DNA from: Gautieria morchelliformis
Taxonomy: Eukaryota; Basidiomycota; Agaricomycetes; Gomphales; Gomphaceae
DNA: 64,000 bases
Direction of reading: 5' to 3'
Assembly: GCA_015179125.1 (NCBI GenBank)
Contig: WHVA01000220.1
Location: forward strand, 62,001 to 126,000
The position numbers and the translations under genes are program-made. Positions 1 to 10,680 of this stretch are shown piece by piece (position 1 is the first letter of the stretch; every line of letters begins with the position of its first letter). Below the pieces are notes generated by a model. That model did no database searches. It was given only the letters and a program-made list of their open reading frames with translations, and was not told the origin of the DNA.

Positions 1-1
1 G

Positions 2-262
2 CCATCAGAGGGAGAGTTGCCATTTGTGCTGCAAAGGAGGCAGTTTCCAGTGCGTTTGGCATTTGCAATGACTATCAACAAGTCTCAAGGACAGTCTTTG
101 GGTACGGTTGGGCTGGACCTGAGATATCCAGTGTTTGGACATGGTCAGTTGTATGTTGGTGTATCAAGAGGGACCAATTGGAACAGAGTGAAGGTCTTGC
201 TTGAGGAGGGTTTGGACACAACCAACATTGTATATAAAGATGTATTACTTAGAGCTCCTTGA
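2..262 (+). CDS. Helitron PIF1-type helicase, C-terminal end (partial, runs off window start)
   Basis: The open frame enters from the window edge, so the N-terminus is missing. The visible 86 or so residues hold the last helicase motifs of PIF1/Helitron enzymes: a [10 protein letters not shown] block (motif V) and a YVGVSRG block (motif VI). In Helitrons this domain is fused to a Rep nuclease and unwinds DNA during rolling-circle transposition. The stop is followed within 150 bp by a canonical Helitron 3' end, so this is the 3' part of an apparently autonomous Helitron. No frame break is visible in this short piece. Family assignment is firm; whether the whole element is intact cannot be judged. 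Confidence 0.9.
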   Translation, partial: PSEGELPFVLQRRQFPVRLAFAMTINKSQGQSLGTVGLDLRYPVFGHGQLYVGVSRGTNWNRVKVLLEEGLDTTNIVYKDVLLRAP

Positions 263-411
263 TTTTATTATATCCACTTCTCTTGATATGGTTTATGTGT
301 GTTACTTGATTTTACTTGATGCAAATTGGTTACTTTTATTTTCCCCAATGCACTTGACCTTACCGATGTGTTTGACCTACACCCCCGCGCGAAGCGCGGG
401 TACCCACCTAG
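263..411 (+). mobile_element. Helitron 3' terminus with hairpin and CTAG end
   Basis: A 7-bp stem with a GAA loop (CCCGCGC-GAA-GCGCGGG, 384-400) is followed 7 bases later by CTAG (408-411) and a T. This is the hallmark Helitron 3' end: a hairpin just upstream of CTRR, inserted before T. Upstream lies a subterminal repeat of the form TTGACCTTACCGATG, found before every other terminus of this family in the window. Confidence 0.9.
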
Positions 412-669
412 TTACACTATATGAAAACAGCTCGGTGGGTTGTGGGCGTTGAGCTTATGTCAGGTTTTAGGTCAGCCTTAGTCAGCTGGCCAATCGGACG
501 CGAGCGGCGCAGCCGCGAGCCAAGAACGCTGCGCAGCATGGTCACGTGACCCTTTGCGTTCCAAATTAGGTCAGCCGCGAGCATAGAACGCTGCACGGCG
601 GTCACGTGACCCGTTCGCGACCAGAGCGCGCATACGCGAGCGTGGTCCGTGCACGACACGCACGCGCGG

Positions 670-675
670 TATAAA
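670..675 (+). promoter_or_regulatory. TATA box in Helitron unit 1
   Basis: TATAAA lies about 260 bp into the unit. The same motif is at nearly the same distance in units 3 and 4. Conserved position suggests a genuine internal promoter, but no convincing downstream ORF is seen in unit 1. Confidence 0.5.
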
Positions 676-720
676 GGCCGAACGGTAAGGAGGGAATGCC
701 AGGAACCTGCCCAACCGGCG

Positions 721-865
721 ATTCCTCTGTCTGCTGTCTGCTATGTGCTCTGTCTGCTCTGTGCTCTGTCTGCTCTGTGCTCTGTGCTCTGTCAGCTGTC
801 TGCTCTGTGCTCTGGGTGCTGTCTGCTGTCTCCTCTGTCTGCTGTCTCCTCCTTTAGCTGGCTGC
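721..865 (+). repeat. CTGTCTGCT/CTCTGTG microsatellite-like tract
   Basis: Imperfect short repeats of ctgtctgctctgtgctctg. The apparent leucine/cysteine-rich ORF across it is a by-product of the repeat. Confidence 0.7.
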
Positions 866-1009
866 CTGTCTATTGCTTGGCTGGCTTTCTATTGGTAGGT
901 AATATCTTTTGTTTAATGCATTGCCATGTATTTTATTTTATTTGTGTTTGTAATTTTATTAGTTCGTTTTTTTTCATCATAGTATTGTCACATGTGCGTT
1001 ATATTTTGG

Positions 1010-1640
1010 TGATTTTTTTCGAAAATAGATTTAAATAACATCTAAAGACTGCTGAAAAAAATGTATTTTAATATCAATATTTTTCAGGTTTTTTTCGAAA
1101 ATAGGCATCAATAAGTTCCCTCTAAAATTAATGAGATTCTGCTTTTAAATGTGGTTTGTTTTATTGTTTTATTTACTGTAAAGCCACTTACCAGCCACTC
1201 CTCTCTGGCTATACTGGTGGCTGGCTTACTATGGCTTTGGCTGGGCTCTGGGTTTCTCTGTCAGGCTCAGGGCTTCTCTGGCTTTGGCTGGGGATTAATA
1301 ACAGCCTCTGCTTCAATGTACTGTACTTTTTTGACATTTTTTCGCAGATAGATGTCAATAAATTATCCTGACTTTGTGAAAATTGTCAGCTTAAATGTAC
1401 AGTGCATTTTTTTGACATTTTTCAAAAATAGATAATCTTGACTCTGCTAAAATTAATAACAACTTCAGCTTAAATGTACTGGACATTCATTTTGACATTT
1501 TTTGAAAAATAGATAATCCTGACTTTGCTAAAATTAATGACAGCAGCTGCTTAAATATGGCTTCCTTTACTATTTGTCTGTATATGTCACAAAATAGATA
1601 TTGATACATGTCCCTGAGTTTGTGAAAAGTAAATGATAAG
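1010..1640 (+). repeat. AT-rich tandem repeats (~80-110 bp) with a TTTTTTGACATTTTT core
   Basis: Several diverged copies of a block containing ttttttgacattttt(c/t)gcaaatagatatcaataa and a tail aacttaaatgtactgtaca. Related blocks occur at 6960-7440 (unit 3) and 9050-9500 (unit 4) in the same relative position, between the TATA box and the minisatellite, so they are a structural part of this Helitron family. Confidence 0.7.
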
Positions 1641-1678
1641 TAACAGCCTCTGCTTGCTTCACTTTGAAGCCCTTGGGG

Positions 1679-2817
1679 ATATGCTACACATGCCATTGGG
1701 ACATGCTATGCATGCTATACTTGAGGGGCATGCTACACACACTATGCATGGGGACACACACACTATGCATGGGGACACGCATGTTATGCATGGAGACATG
1801 GGGACACACACGCTATGCATGGGGATGTGCACACTATATGTGGGGACACACTATGCTTGGGGGACACGGTAAGAACAAGGACACACTACAGGGGAAAACA
1901 CTACAAACAAGGGACATTATACACATGCTATACTTGGGGGACAAGCTACAAACAAAGGACATGCTATGCACACTATACTTGAGGCAGATGCTACACACAC
2001 TACATGTAGGGACATGCTATGCATGGGGGACACACATGCTATAATTTAGGGACATGCTACGTTTGGGGACATGCTACAAACCAGGGACACGCTACACACA
2101 AAATACTTGAGGGATATGTTATGCATGTGGGACATGCCACACACACTGTACTTGGGGACATGCTGCATGTGGGGACACACTATGCTTGGGGGACGGGACA
2201 CACAGGCTATGCATGGGCACACGCACACTATGCATGGGGATGTGCACACTATATGTGGGGACACACTATGCTTGGGGGACATGGTACGAACAAGGGACGC
2301 ACTACAGGGGAAAACACTACAAACAAGGGACATTCTACCCATGCTATACTTGGGGGACACGCTACAAACAAAGGACATGCTATGCACACTATACTTGGGG
2401 GACATGTTATGCATTGGGGACACACTTTGCACACTATACTTGAGGGGGATGCTACACACACTATATGTAGGGACATGCTACACATGGGGGACACACATGC
2501 TATAATTTCGGGACATGCTACACACAAAATACTTGAGGGACATGTTATGCATGTGGGACATGCCATGCACACTGTACTGCATGTGGGGACACACTACATA
2601 TGGAGACATGCTACATGTGGAGACACACTATGCACACTATACTTGGGGACACACTACATGTGGGGACATGCCACATGTGAGGACATGCCACATGTGAGGA
2701 CATGCTACATGTGAGGATGCAATACGTGTGAGGACAGATAAAGTGTGAGTACACACTACAGGCAAGGACACACTACATGTGAGGACATGCTACATGTGAG
2801 GTAGGGGACATGAGACA
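1679..2817 (+). repeat. Large minisatellite (GGGACACRCTATGCATG type)
   Basis: More than 1.1 kb of imperfect ~17-nt repeats built on GGGGACACGCTAYRT. All frames appear partly open because a 17-nt period rotates the frame, giving spurious MHGDTH- or WGHTM-like peptides. The related arrays in units 2, 3 and 4 are about 700, 250 and 270 bp long, so copy number varies strongly between units. Confidence 0.85.
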
Positions 2818-2843
2818 TGGGAGAAATGTGTAGAGTCATTACC

Positions 2844-3523
2844 TGTTATGTATCAGGTTTGGATCTAAAAGGACTGCAGCTTCAACTTATATGTTGCACC
2901 CCCAACTATCATCCTAAGTATTTTGGAGATCTGAGATTGGAAGTTGGAAGAGGTTGAGTATTGTAACTGAAGTAGTAAGGGTTCAAGAATTGAGTTAAGT
3001 TGGATATGAGAAATCAAGTTGGAAGATGGAGGTCAGAGAGACAGAGGCCTTGCAGGTCTAAGAACTGGAGACAGTGCAAAGGGAGTCACGTATCAAAGTC
3101 GATTATCTGATTGCTGAACAGAGGCACACATGACTGGGTTTTATACAAAGAGCTGAGACAACATGTCAGAAGGTAGAGGTAAGCAATTCCAGTGCAAGCA
3201 AAAGTAACTAGGATAAATGGAGAAAGTAACTAATATGGAACAAGAGGAACTACAAGGGGGTGCCGGGTAGAACTAAGGACAATCAATAGGCAAAAGAACA
3301 AGGGGAATGTGGGTCTAATTGATAGTGGAACAAATGGATCTCCTGATGCTCCGGACTTGCTATGCTAAGGGTCAAGTAGGGAAGGATGGTGAATAGAGTC
3401 AAAAGGGGAAGTATGTGAATAGTAAAGAACAAGGGGATGAAAAGGTCAAAGTGTGGACGTTGCGGAATTGAGCCAGAGGAGGCATGGAGGTACCAGAGTT
3501 GGTCAAGCAGCATGGTCATAACA
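2844..3523. mobile_element. Solo LTR (LTR family 2) with TSD TTACC
   Basis: A 680-bp sequence begins TGTTATGTATC and ends GTCATAACA, and is flanked by the direct repeat TTACC (2839-2843 and 3524-3528). It aligns along its length with the solo LTR at 33740-34430, sharing blocks such as GCTTCAACTTATA and GGGTTTTATACAAAG. No internal retrotransposon sequence is present. Superfamily cannot be told from the LTR alone. Confidence 0.85.
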
Positions 3524-4269
3524 TTACCTGCCTTGATGTGTTACTTAGAGCTACTTTCAATCAATAAGATGAGTTTTACTTATCTGAAAGAAATTTTCTT
3601 ATCCGAATGTGTTTGACTTATCCCAAGGTTGATTTACCCAAGGCGTTTGACCTTACCGAGGCGTTTGACTTGCACCCCCGCGCGAAGCGCGGGTATCCAC
3701 CTAGTTACACTATATGAAAACAGCTCGGTGGGTTGTGGGCGTCGAGCTTATGTCAGGTTTTAGGTCAGCATTAGTCAGCTGGCCAATCGGATGTGAGCGG
3801 CGCAGCCACGAGCCAAGGACGCGAGTGGCGCAGCTGGCCCAAACCAGTTCATGCCGGGCTGCCGGTTTGCGCCAGTCTTCCAGCTCCAGCGCTCAATGCG
3901 GCTGTGCAGCGTTCTGGAGCACACGAGCGGTGCAGCCACGAGCTTATCAGCGGTTGACGCCGGTCTGCGCGCTCAAAGCAGCGCTGCACTGGCAGAACGC
4001 TGCGCAGCCGCTTTCACGCACTCCACCACCACCCTCCTCTCCTCTCTCCCCAGTAGATAGAATAAAATTGCGTGAGAGTGAATTAATAGATAGCCTATAT
4101 AGTGTAGACTACAAAAGATCTCTTCCCAAGGAGATCTCTGCTGTGAACTATTGGGGTTGACCTCTTCAGTGGGGCAGCTTTTTCTCTGCTAAGGAGCCAG
4201 GTAGTCATCCCAGGCTGCCTTAGAGGGAGCTACAATTGCATTGCAGTTCTCTTAGTGTTGACTTGCACT

Positions 4270-5430
4270 ACTGGTGGCTGAAGAAGACATCTCCCAGGAC
4301 CAGGACCAGGACCAGGACCATTTACTGGAATTATTCCAGTTGGATAGCCGAAGAAGACTTGGATATTTTCATCAATCAATTTCCCTGTCCCTTCCTTGGT
4401 ATGTATATATTTCTCTGTGGTCTGGTGTGAGCCATCTGACATTTATTTATTTTATTCTAAATAGAAATTAATAAATTCCCTTGACTTTGCTTAACAAACA
4501 ATTACCTGTCCCTTCCTGGGTATGTATGTATTTCTCGGTGGTCTGGTGTGAGCTGTCTGACATTTATTTAATTAGAAATTTATAAATTCCCCTGACTTTG
4601 CCCAAGAAAAATTAACAACAACAGCATCTGTTTGCAAATGTAAGTTGAATTCTGGTAGCTTGATTGTTCCTCTAAGCTTATACCTGCATTTCTCAGGTAT
4701 CCATCTACTCCAGAGAGAAATCGTCAGCAGGAGCATGAAAGGGCAAGGGAGGAGCAGGAGGGTCATATGACATCGCCCACTGATCGGAGAGCACGTGGGC
4801 TTGCTGCTGCTGCTGTCAGAGCTCAGGACCAGCCACCCCCTCCCCCACAGCCTTTTTCCATCCCTCACCCTCCTCCTAGAAGCAATGTTGCTGATCCTTT
4901 TCAACTACCTGTGGCCGGGCCATCACATCCTCCTATGCTTGCACCCTCTTCACGTCTGCCCATGCTGGCACCATCATCACGTCCTCCTAATCTCAGCCCT
5001 GGAGAGCAGGTGGCAGCCCTTCATGCTCAGTTAGCAGTTATCCCACCATTACAGCCCCTGAGAAGAAATAGGCCAGACCCTGTACAGCCAGCTCCATAGT
5101 AGGTTCAGCAGCCATTGCAGACTTGCATGCTCAGGCAGCTGCATTGCGGCCTTTGGGAAGGCACAGGCCTGCATCTGTACAACCAGCGCCTCCTCCTGTA
5201 GTAGGTTCTGCAGGAGTGGCAGCATTGCATGCTCAGGCCAATGCAATAAGACCAATGCCTCCACTACTCCCTGCGCTTTTGCGGCCTCTTCAGCGACTCC
5301 CTGCACCTCCTCAGCCTCCTCAGCGACTCCCTGCACCTCCTCAGCCTCCCCAGCCGTTCCCTGCACCTCCTCAGCCGCTCCCTGCACCTCCACAGCCTCT
5401 TCAGCCACTCCCTGCACGTCAACTGATACA
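4270..5430 (+). pseudogene. Spliced proline/alanine-rich coding remnant inside Helitron unit 2
   Basis: Exon-like sequence before a GTATGT donor at ~4399 encodes an acidic, Gln-rich stretch. A YAG acceptor near 4692 precedes an Arg/Glu-rich segment, then a long Pro-rich region with PPPPPQPF, GPSHPPML and repeated RLPAPPQPP blocks. The two halves (4767-5099 and 5123-5430) are separated by a stop and frame change. Between them the putative intron contains two ~115-bp repeats (4380-4490, 4497-4605). A charged then Pro-rich start could be the N-terminus of a Helitron protein or a captured gene; I do not recognise a family. It runs straight into the minisatellite, so it is truncated. Confidence 0.45.
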
Positions 5431-6125
5431 TGTCCCTGATATGTGTGAGGACACGCTACCTGTGGGGACATGCTATTACCTGTGGGGACACGTTACGTAT
5501 GGGGACACGCTACCTGTGAGGACACGTTACGTGTGAGGACACGCTACCTGTGGGGACATGTCACCTGTGAGGACACGTTACGTGTGAGGACACGCTACCT
5601 GTGGGGACACATAACCTGTGAGGACACGTTATGTGTGAGGACACGTTACGTGTGAGAACATGCTACCTGTGGGGACATGTTACCTGTGAGGACACATTAC
5701 GTGTGAGGACACGCTACCTGTGGGGACATGCTACCTGTGAGGACACATTATGTGTGGGGACATGCTACCTGTGAGGACACGTTACGTGTGGGGACACCTT
5801 TCGTGTAAGGACACGCTATCTGTGGGGACACGTTACATGTGAGGACACGTTATGTGTGGGACATGTTATGTGTGGAGTCACGCTACCTGTGAGGACACCT
5901 TACGTGTGGGGACACATTACATGTGAGGACATGCTACCTGTGGGGACACGCTACCTCTGGGGACATGCTACCTGTGAGGACACCTTACATATGGGGACAC
6001 ACTACCTGTGAGGACACGTTACGTGTGAGGACATGCTACCTGTTGGGACACGTTACGTGTGGAGACACGCTACCTGTGAGGACATGTTACGTGTGAGGAC
6101 ACATTATGTGTGAGGACATGCTATC
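5430..6125 (+). repeat. 17-bp minisatellite (GTGAGGACACGCTACCT)
   Basis: About 700 bp of a clear 17-nt period, alternating GTGAGGACACGTTACGT and GTGGGGACACGCTACCT variants. It is not a CRISPR: repeats are contiguous, with no unique spacers. Confidence 0.9.
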
Positions 6126-6457
6126 CAACTGCACTTTGGGTCTTCCCCCATTTCTGATTTTGGTATTGTTTTTGATTCTGTGAGAGTGTCACTGGAGGAT
6201 CAGCTGGCATATCAATATAACCACATTGTCAAAATTCAGGATCCCCAAGATCACTATTGGATCTATTTCACAATGCACAAGCTTTGAAACCTGTGGATTA
6301 TGACAATGGGCACAATCTTATAATATCTAATGATTCAGTCAAGACCATTACCACTTTCATGTCTAGAGTCGCTGGGAGGGCCATCCCAGAGGTCGAGAGA
6401 GAGCTCTGCATGTTTGGCTGTTCCATGGGTGCATACATGATTCATGATACTATATGA
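6126..6457 (+). pseudogene. Captured coding fragment in Helitron unit 2
   Basis: One frame reads HFGSSPISDFGIV followed by a segment with DPQDHYWIYFT. A second, shifted frame reads KPVDYDNGHNLIIS then DDSVKTITTFMSRVAG-like sequence to a stop at 6457. The same two pieces occur in units 3 and 4. Compared with unit 4, about 215 bp is missing between TTCACAATGCAC and AAGCTTTGAAAC. I do not recognise the parent gene. It is a degraded cargo or Helitron-encoded protein relic. Confidence 0.5.
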
Positions 6458-6779
6458 ACAGGGATATATTTGGCATGATGCTATTTACCCCAATGCACTT
6501 GACCTTACTGATGCATTTGACCTTACCGAGGCGTTTGACCTGCACCCCCGCGCGAAGTGCGGGTACCCACCTAGTCTAAGAGTTAAACGCGGGGGTGGGT
6601 GGCTGTGGGCGTTGGGCTTATGTCAGGTTTTAGGTCAGCATTGGTCAGCTGGCCAATCGGACGCAAGCCCTAGGCCCCTGGCCCAGGCCAGACCATTGAC
6701 GCTGCACAGCAGCGTTCCAGGTCACATGACCGGTTCACGCAACCATACGAGGGTGGTCCGTGCACGACCCTTCGCTTGG

Positions 6780-6785
6780 TATAAA
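6780..6785 (+). promoter_or_regulatory. TATA box in Helitron unit 3
   Basis: CGCTTGGTATAAAGAGAGCG, identical in unit 4 and positioned as in unit 1. Confidence 0.5.
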
Positions 6786-7440
6786 GAGAGCGATGCTGCA
6801 GAAGTGTACGCCCCACTGGTGTCTTTCTGTGTTCTGGCTGTACTGGTGGGCTTACTATTGCTTTGGCTTGGCTCTGGGTGTCTCTGGGTGTCTCTGGGCT
6901 TCTCTGGGCTTTTCTGCCTTTGGCTATGAATTGACACCAGCTTCTGCTTGAATGGCCTGTTTATTTTTTTGATATTTTTTCGCAAATAGCTATCAATAAA
7001 CCTAACTTGCTAACCTTAACAATAGCCAACTTACATATCCTGTACATTTTTCGGTATTTTTTCGCAAATAGACATCAATAAATGCAACTTGCTAACCTCA
7101 ATAACAGCCAACTTAAATATCCTTTACATTTTTTGACATTTCTTCGCAAATGGATATCAATAACTTCTTTGCTCAAGTTAATAACAACTTCTGTTTTAAT
7201 GTAGTGTGTTTTTTTTTATCTTTTGTTGAAAAATAAGTATAGATATCAATGAATCATCCTGACTTTGCTAAAATTAATACCAGCTTCAGGTTACATGTAC
7301 TGTACATTTTTTGACATTTTTTTAAAGGTAGATATCAATAAATTATCCGGGCTTTGCTGAAATTAATGACAACAGCTGCTTAAATGTGGTTTCTTTTGCT
7401 ATTTTATTTATGTCTATATATGTCACAAAATAGATACTGA

Positions 7441-7690
7441 TACATGTCCCTTATATGTGTGAGGACACGTTACGTGTGGGACATGTTATGTGTGGGGACA
7501 CGCTACCTGTGGGGACACGCTACCTGTGGGGACACGCTACCTGTGGGGACACGCTACCTGTGGGGACATGTTAAGTGTGGGGACAGGCTACCTGTGAGGA
7601 CACACTACCTGTGAGGACATGCTACCTGTGAGGACACGTTATGTGTGGGGACACACTACCTATGAGGACACACTATGTGTGAGGACATGC
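7441..7690 (+). repeat. 17-bp minisatellite, short array
   Basis: About 15 copies of GTGGGGACACGCTACCT and variants, same family as 5430-6125. Confidence 0.85.
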
Positions 7691-8519
7691 TATCCAACTG
7701 CACTTTGGGTCTTCCCCCACTTCTGATTTTGGTATTGTTTCTGGTTCTGTGAGAGTGTCACCGGAGGATCAGCTGGCATATCGATATAACTGTTGGCAAC
7801 TAGGGGCTATGGCAGGGAAGGTTCGGTAGAGTTCTTAGAAAGCTAGAATCAAATATACTCTCTCAGTGAATTTATTGTCACGGATGTATTAATACAGTAC
7901 CTAGAATCAAATATACTACATGATTTTCAGTCAACATGCTATGTAAATATGAAAGATACTACTCGCCTCTCTCAGTGAATTTATTGTCACTGAGAGAGGA
8001 GTGTAATCCTGTCTCAGAAGGCATATACTTGCACCCGGCCCTTTAGCGCCCAAGGGCTCGCGCGTCGAAGTCGTTTCAAACTCCGCTGGGTGCAGCCGCC
8101 TGTGAAAGTAGAAATAACAGAATGAAATGGAGAGATAGAGAGTGACTAGAAAATTTCGAAAATAAGCAGAGAAATGGATGCATGGTACAAGAACAGTATG
8201 AGAAAATATTGAAACACCACACAATAAATTGAATATATTATGCTTGATTTTGGTGCAGGAGCATAAATGCACCCAACAATAACCACATTGTCACAATTCA
8301 GGATCCCCAAGATCACTATTGGATCTATCTCACAACGCACAAGCTTTGAAACCTGTGGATTATGACAATAGGCCCAATCTTATAATCTCTGATGATTCAG
8401 TCAAGACCATTACCACTTTCATGTCTAGAGTTGCTGGGAGGGCCATCCCAGAGGTTGAGAGAGAGGTCTGCATGTTTGGCTTTTCCATGGGTGCGTACAT
8501 GATTCATTATACTATATGA
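7691..8519 (+). pseudogene. Captured coding fragment in unit 3, split by a solo LTR
   Basis: Homologous to 6126-6457. The first part (7691-7790) encodes the SSPISDFGIV segment. The second part (8284-8519) encodes the KPVDYDNRPNLIIS segment and ends in a stop. The copia solo LTR separates them. Unit 2 shows the uninterrupted version at about 6218-6230. Confidence 0.5.
7791..8278 (-). mobile_element. Solo LTR of the copia A/B family, TSD ATAAC
   Basis: This 488-bp LTR starts TGTTGGCAAC and ends CACCCAACA, with perfect 5-bp duplications ATAAC at 7786-7790 and 8279-8283. It is nearly identical to the LTRs of the full-length elements at 21463-26709 and 49814-54954. The homologous empty site is in unit 2 (atcaATATAACcacattg). 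It results from LTR-LTR recombination. Strand is given by analogy with the full elements. Confidence 0.95.
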
Positions 8520-8877
8520 ACAGGGATATATTTGGCATGATGCTATTTACCCCAATGCACTTGACCTTACTGATGCATTTGACCTTACCGAGGCGTTTGA
8601 CCTGCACCCCCGCGTGAAGTGTGGGTACCCACCTAGTCAAAAAGTGAAACACGCAGTTCAGGGTAGTTGTGGGCGCCGCTTATGTCATGATTGGTAAGCT
8701 TAGTCAGCTGACCAATTGCGAGCGAGCACCACTTACCAGTCCAATTGCGAGCGAGCGGCGCAGCCGCGAGCCCGGTCTGTTTAGGTCAGCCGCGAGCTAC
8801 AGCGCAGCAGCGTTCCAGGTCACGTGACCGGTTCGCGACCATACGTGAGGGTGGTCCATGCACGACCCTTCGCTTGG

Positions 8878-8883
8878 TATAAA
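8878..8883 (+). promoter_or_regulatory. TATA box in Helitron unit 4
   Basis: TATAAA in the same 20-bp context as unit 3 (CGCTTGGTATAAAGAGAGCG). Confidence 0.5.
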
Positions 8884-9529
8884 GAGAGCGATGCTGCAGA
8901 ACCGCACTACCCACTGGTGTCCTCCTGTGTTCTGGCTGTACTGGTGGGCTTACTATTGCTTTGGCTGGGGTCTTGGTGTCTTTCTGTGTGTCTCTGTGTG
9001 TCTCTGGGTTTCTTTGGCTGTGAATTGACACCAGCTTCTGCTTCAATGTCCTGTATATTTTTTGATATTTTTTCGCAAATAGCTATCAATACACCAACTT
9101 GCTAACCTTAATAATAGCCAACTTAAATATCCTGTACTTTTTTTGATATTTTTTCGCAAATAGACATCAATAAATCTAACTTCCTAAGCTTAATAACAGC
9201 CAACTTAAATATCCTGTACATTTTTTTGATATTTTTTCGCAAATAGATATCAATAACGTATTCTGACTTTGCTAAAGTTAATAACAACTTCTGTTTTAAT
9301 GTAGTGTGTTTTTTTTTTATCTGTTTTCAAAATATAAATATAGATCTCAATGAATTATCCTGACTTTGCTAAACTTAATACCAGCTTCAGCTTAAATGTA
9401 CTGTACATTTTTTTGACATTTTTTCCAAAGGTAGATATCTATAAATTATCCTGACTTTGCTAAAATTAATGACAACAGCTGCTTAAATGTGGTTTCTTTT
9501 GCTATTTATATGTCACAAAATAGATACTG

Positions 9530-9800
9530 ATACATGTCCCTGATATGTGTGAGGACACGTTATGTGTGGGGACACGTTACGTGTGAGGACACACTACCTG
9601 TGGGGACATGCTACCTGTGAGGACTATGGGTGAGGCCACGCTATGGGTGAGGACATGCTACGGGTGAGGACACGCTACAGGTGAGGACATGCCATGGGTG
9701 AGGACACGCTATGGGTGAGGACAAGCTATGGGTGAGGACATGCTATCTACTGAGGTTATTAGCAGTTCCTACATGTGAGGCCACGCTACGTGTGAGGACA
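9530..9800 (+). repeat. 17-bp minisatellite of unit 4
   Basis: Starts with the standard GTGAGGACACGTTATGT unit, then drifts to a GTGAGGACACGCTATGG variant. The array is followed by a duplicated segment reading CATGCTATCTACTGAGG. Confidence 0.8.
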
Positions 9801-9928
9801 TGCTATCTACTGAGGTTATTAGCTGTTCAGCCGCCTCTTTGGTCACCAGGAAAAACAGATCGCATAGATCTGACTTCGTACTATCCAGTCCTGGCATGTA
9901 TAGTGGTTAGCTCACATGAGTGTGAGCG

Positions 9929-10680
9929 ATGGGCACCCAGCCCTCAGCACTCCCTGATGGATCAACTGCCTTTATTGTCAAGCTTGGAACACCGATCAAT
10001 GAAGGCAACTTGGATGGGAGCGATAGGTGGCCTACAGCACCAACCGCAGTGGTGCAGATTAAACTGAGGACACCCATCACAAGAGAAGGAAATGTCCTGC
10101 CTATCATCACATCTGTCTGCCTTGGGACTCATGCTTGGGATTTACTCAACAACAACCAAGGAAGGGACAGAGCACATCAAATCCAACTGCATTTTGGGTC
10201 TTCCCCCATTTCTGATTTTGGTATTGTTTCTCACCGGAGGATCAGCTGGAATATCTATATAAAAGCATTGTCAAAATTAAGGATCCCCAAGGTCACTATT
10301 GGATCTATTTCACAATGCACAGGGGCAAGGAATTGCTACTGGAATGTAACATGTAAACTGTTCACTTTTGACATGTGTCTGGTGTGCATGGATTCCATTT
10401 TGATGAGTCCTTTCATGGTGGATTTCCTGATGGCATTCCTGCATGGTTCCAAGACAGTGCAGTGACTCCCAAAGTGGCATATCAACCATGGAATGGAGCC
10501 ACTTTTCTGTTCTTTGAGATGAAAGCCTTCTCAAAGCTTTGAAACCTGTGGATTATAACAATAGGCACAATCTTATAATATCTGATGATTCAGTCAAGAC
10601 CATTACCACTTTCATGTCTAGAGTTGCTGCGAGGACCATCACAGATGTAGAGAGGGAGGTCTGCATGTTCGCATCTGTGT
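9929..10680 (+). pseudogene. Longest captured coding fragment (unit 4)
   Basis: An open frame from 9929 encodes residues including ALPDGSTAFIVKLGTP, TPITREGNVLPIITSVCLGT and HFGSSPISDFGIV. After a frame break another frame reads GFHFDESFHGGFPDG, AWFQDSAVTPKVAYQPWNG and ATFLFFEMKA. A third reads KPVDYNNRHNLIIS. The parts are collinear with 6126-6457 and 7691-8519 but more complete. The composition looks genuinely coding. I cannot name the family; a host gene captured by an ancestral Helitron, or a lost Helitron ORF, would both fit. Confidence 0.45.

Larger units (their letters stand above)
412..3704 (+). mobile_element. Non-autonomous Helitron, unit 1 of a tandem array
   Basis: The unit starts directly at the CTAG of the preceding Helitron and ends with its own hairpin (3677-3693) and CTAG (3701-3704). 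Order inside: a GC-rich 5' region with repeated cgcagccgcgagc blocks, a TATA box, a CTGTCTGCT-type microsatellite, AT-rich repeats, a long 17-bp-type minisatellite, a solo LTR and the 3' subterminal repeat. I see no transposase, so it would depend on a helicase supplied in trans. Its 5' region is homologous to the start of units 2, 3 and 4. Its first bases are TTACAC rather than the expected TC. Confidence 0.8.
3705..6574 (+). mobile_element. Non-autonomous Helitron, unit 2 of the array
   Basis: It begins at the CTAG of unit 1 with the same 5' sequence (TTACACTATATGAAAACAG) and ends with hairpin 6547-6563 and CTAG 6571-6574. It differs from the others in carrying an exon-like proline-rich region (4270-5430) in place of the TATA/AT-rich block, followed by a 17-bp minisatellite and a captured coding fragment. 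The 5' GC-rich half repeats the cgcagcc theme of unit 1. Confidence 0.8.
6575..8636 (+). mobile_element. Non-autonomous Helitron, unit 3 of the array
   Basis: It starts TCTAAGAG, the canonical 5' TC, immediately after the CTAG of unit 2. It ends with a weakened hairpin (8609-8625, several G-T pairs) and CTAG (8633-8636). It contains a TATA box, AT-rich repeats, a short 17-bp minisatellite and the captured coding fragment. A 488-bp solo copia LTR is inserted within it. Confidence 0.85.

Noticed and set aside
1633..2714. Several long ORFs on both strands across the unit 1 minisatellite
   Set aside because: A ~17-nt repeat without stops opens all frames; the peptides are repeats of MHGDTH or WGHATM with no protein-like composition.
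5430..6125. Possible CRISPR-like regular repeats
   Set aside because: Units are contiguous 17-mers with no spacers, and the context is eukaryotic Helitron DNA.
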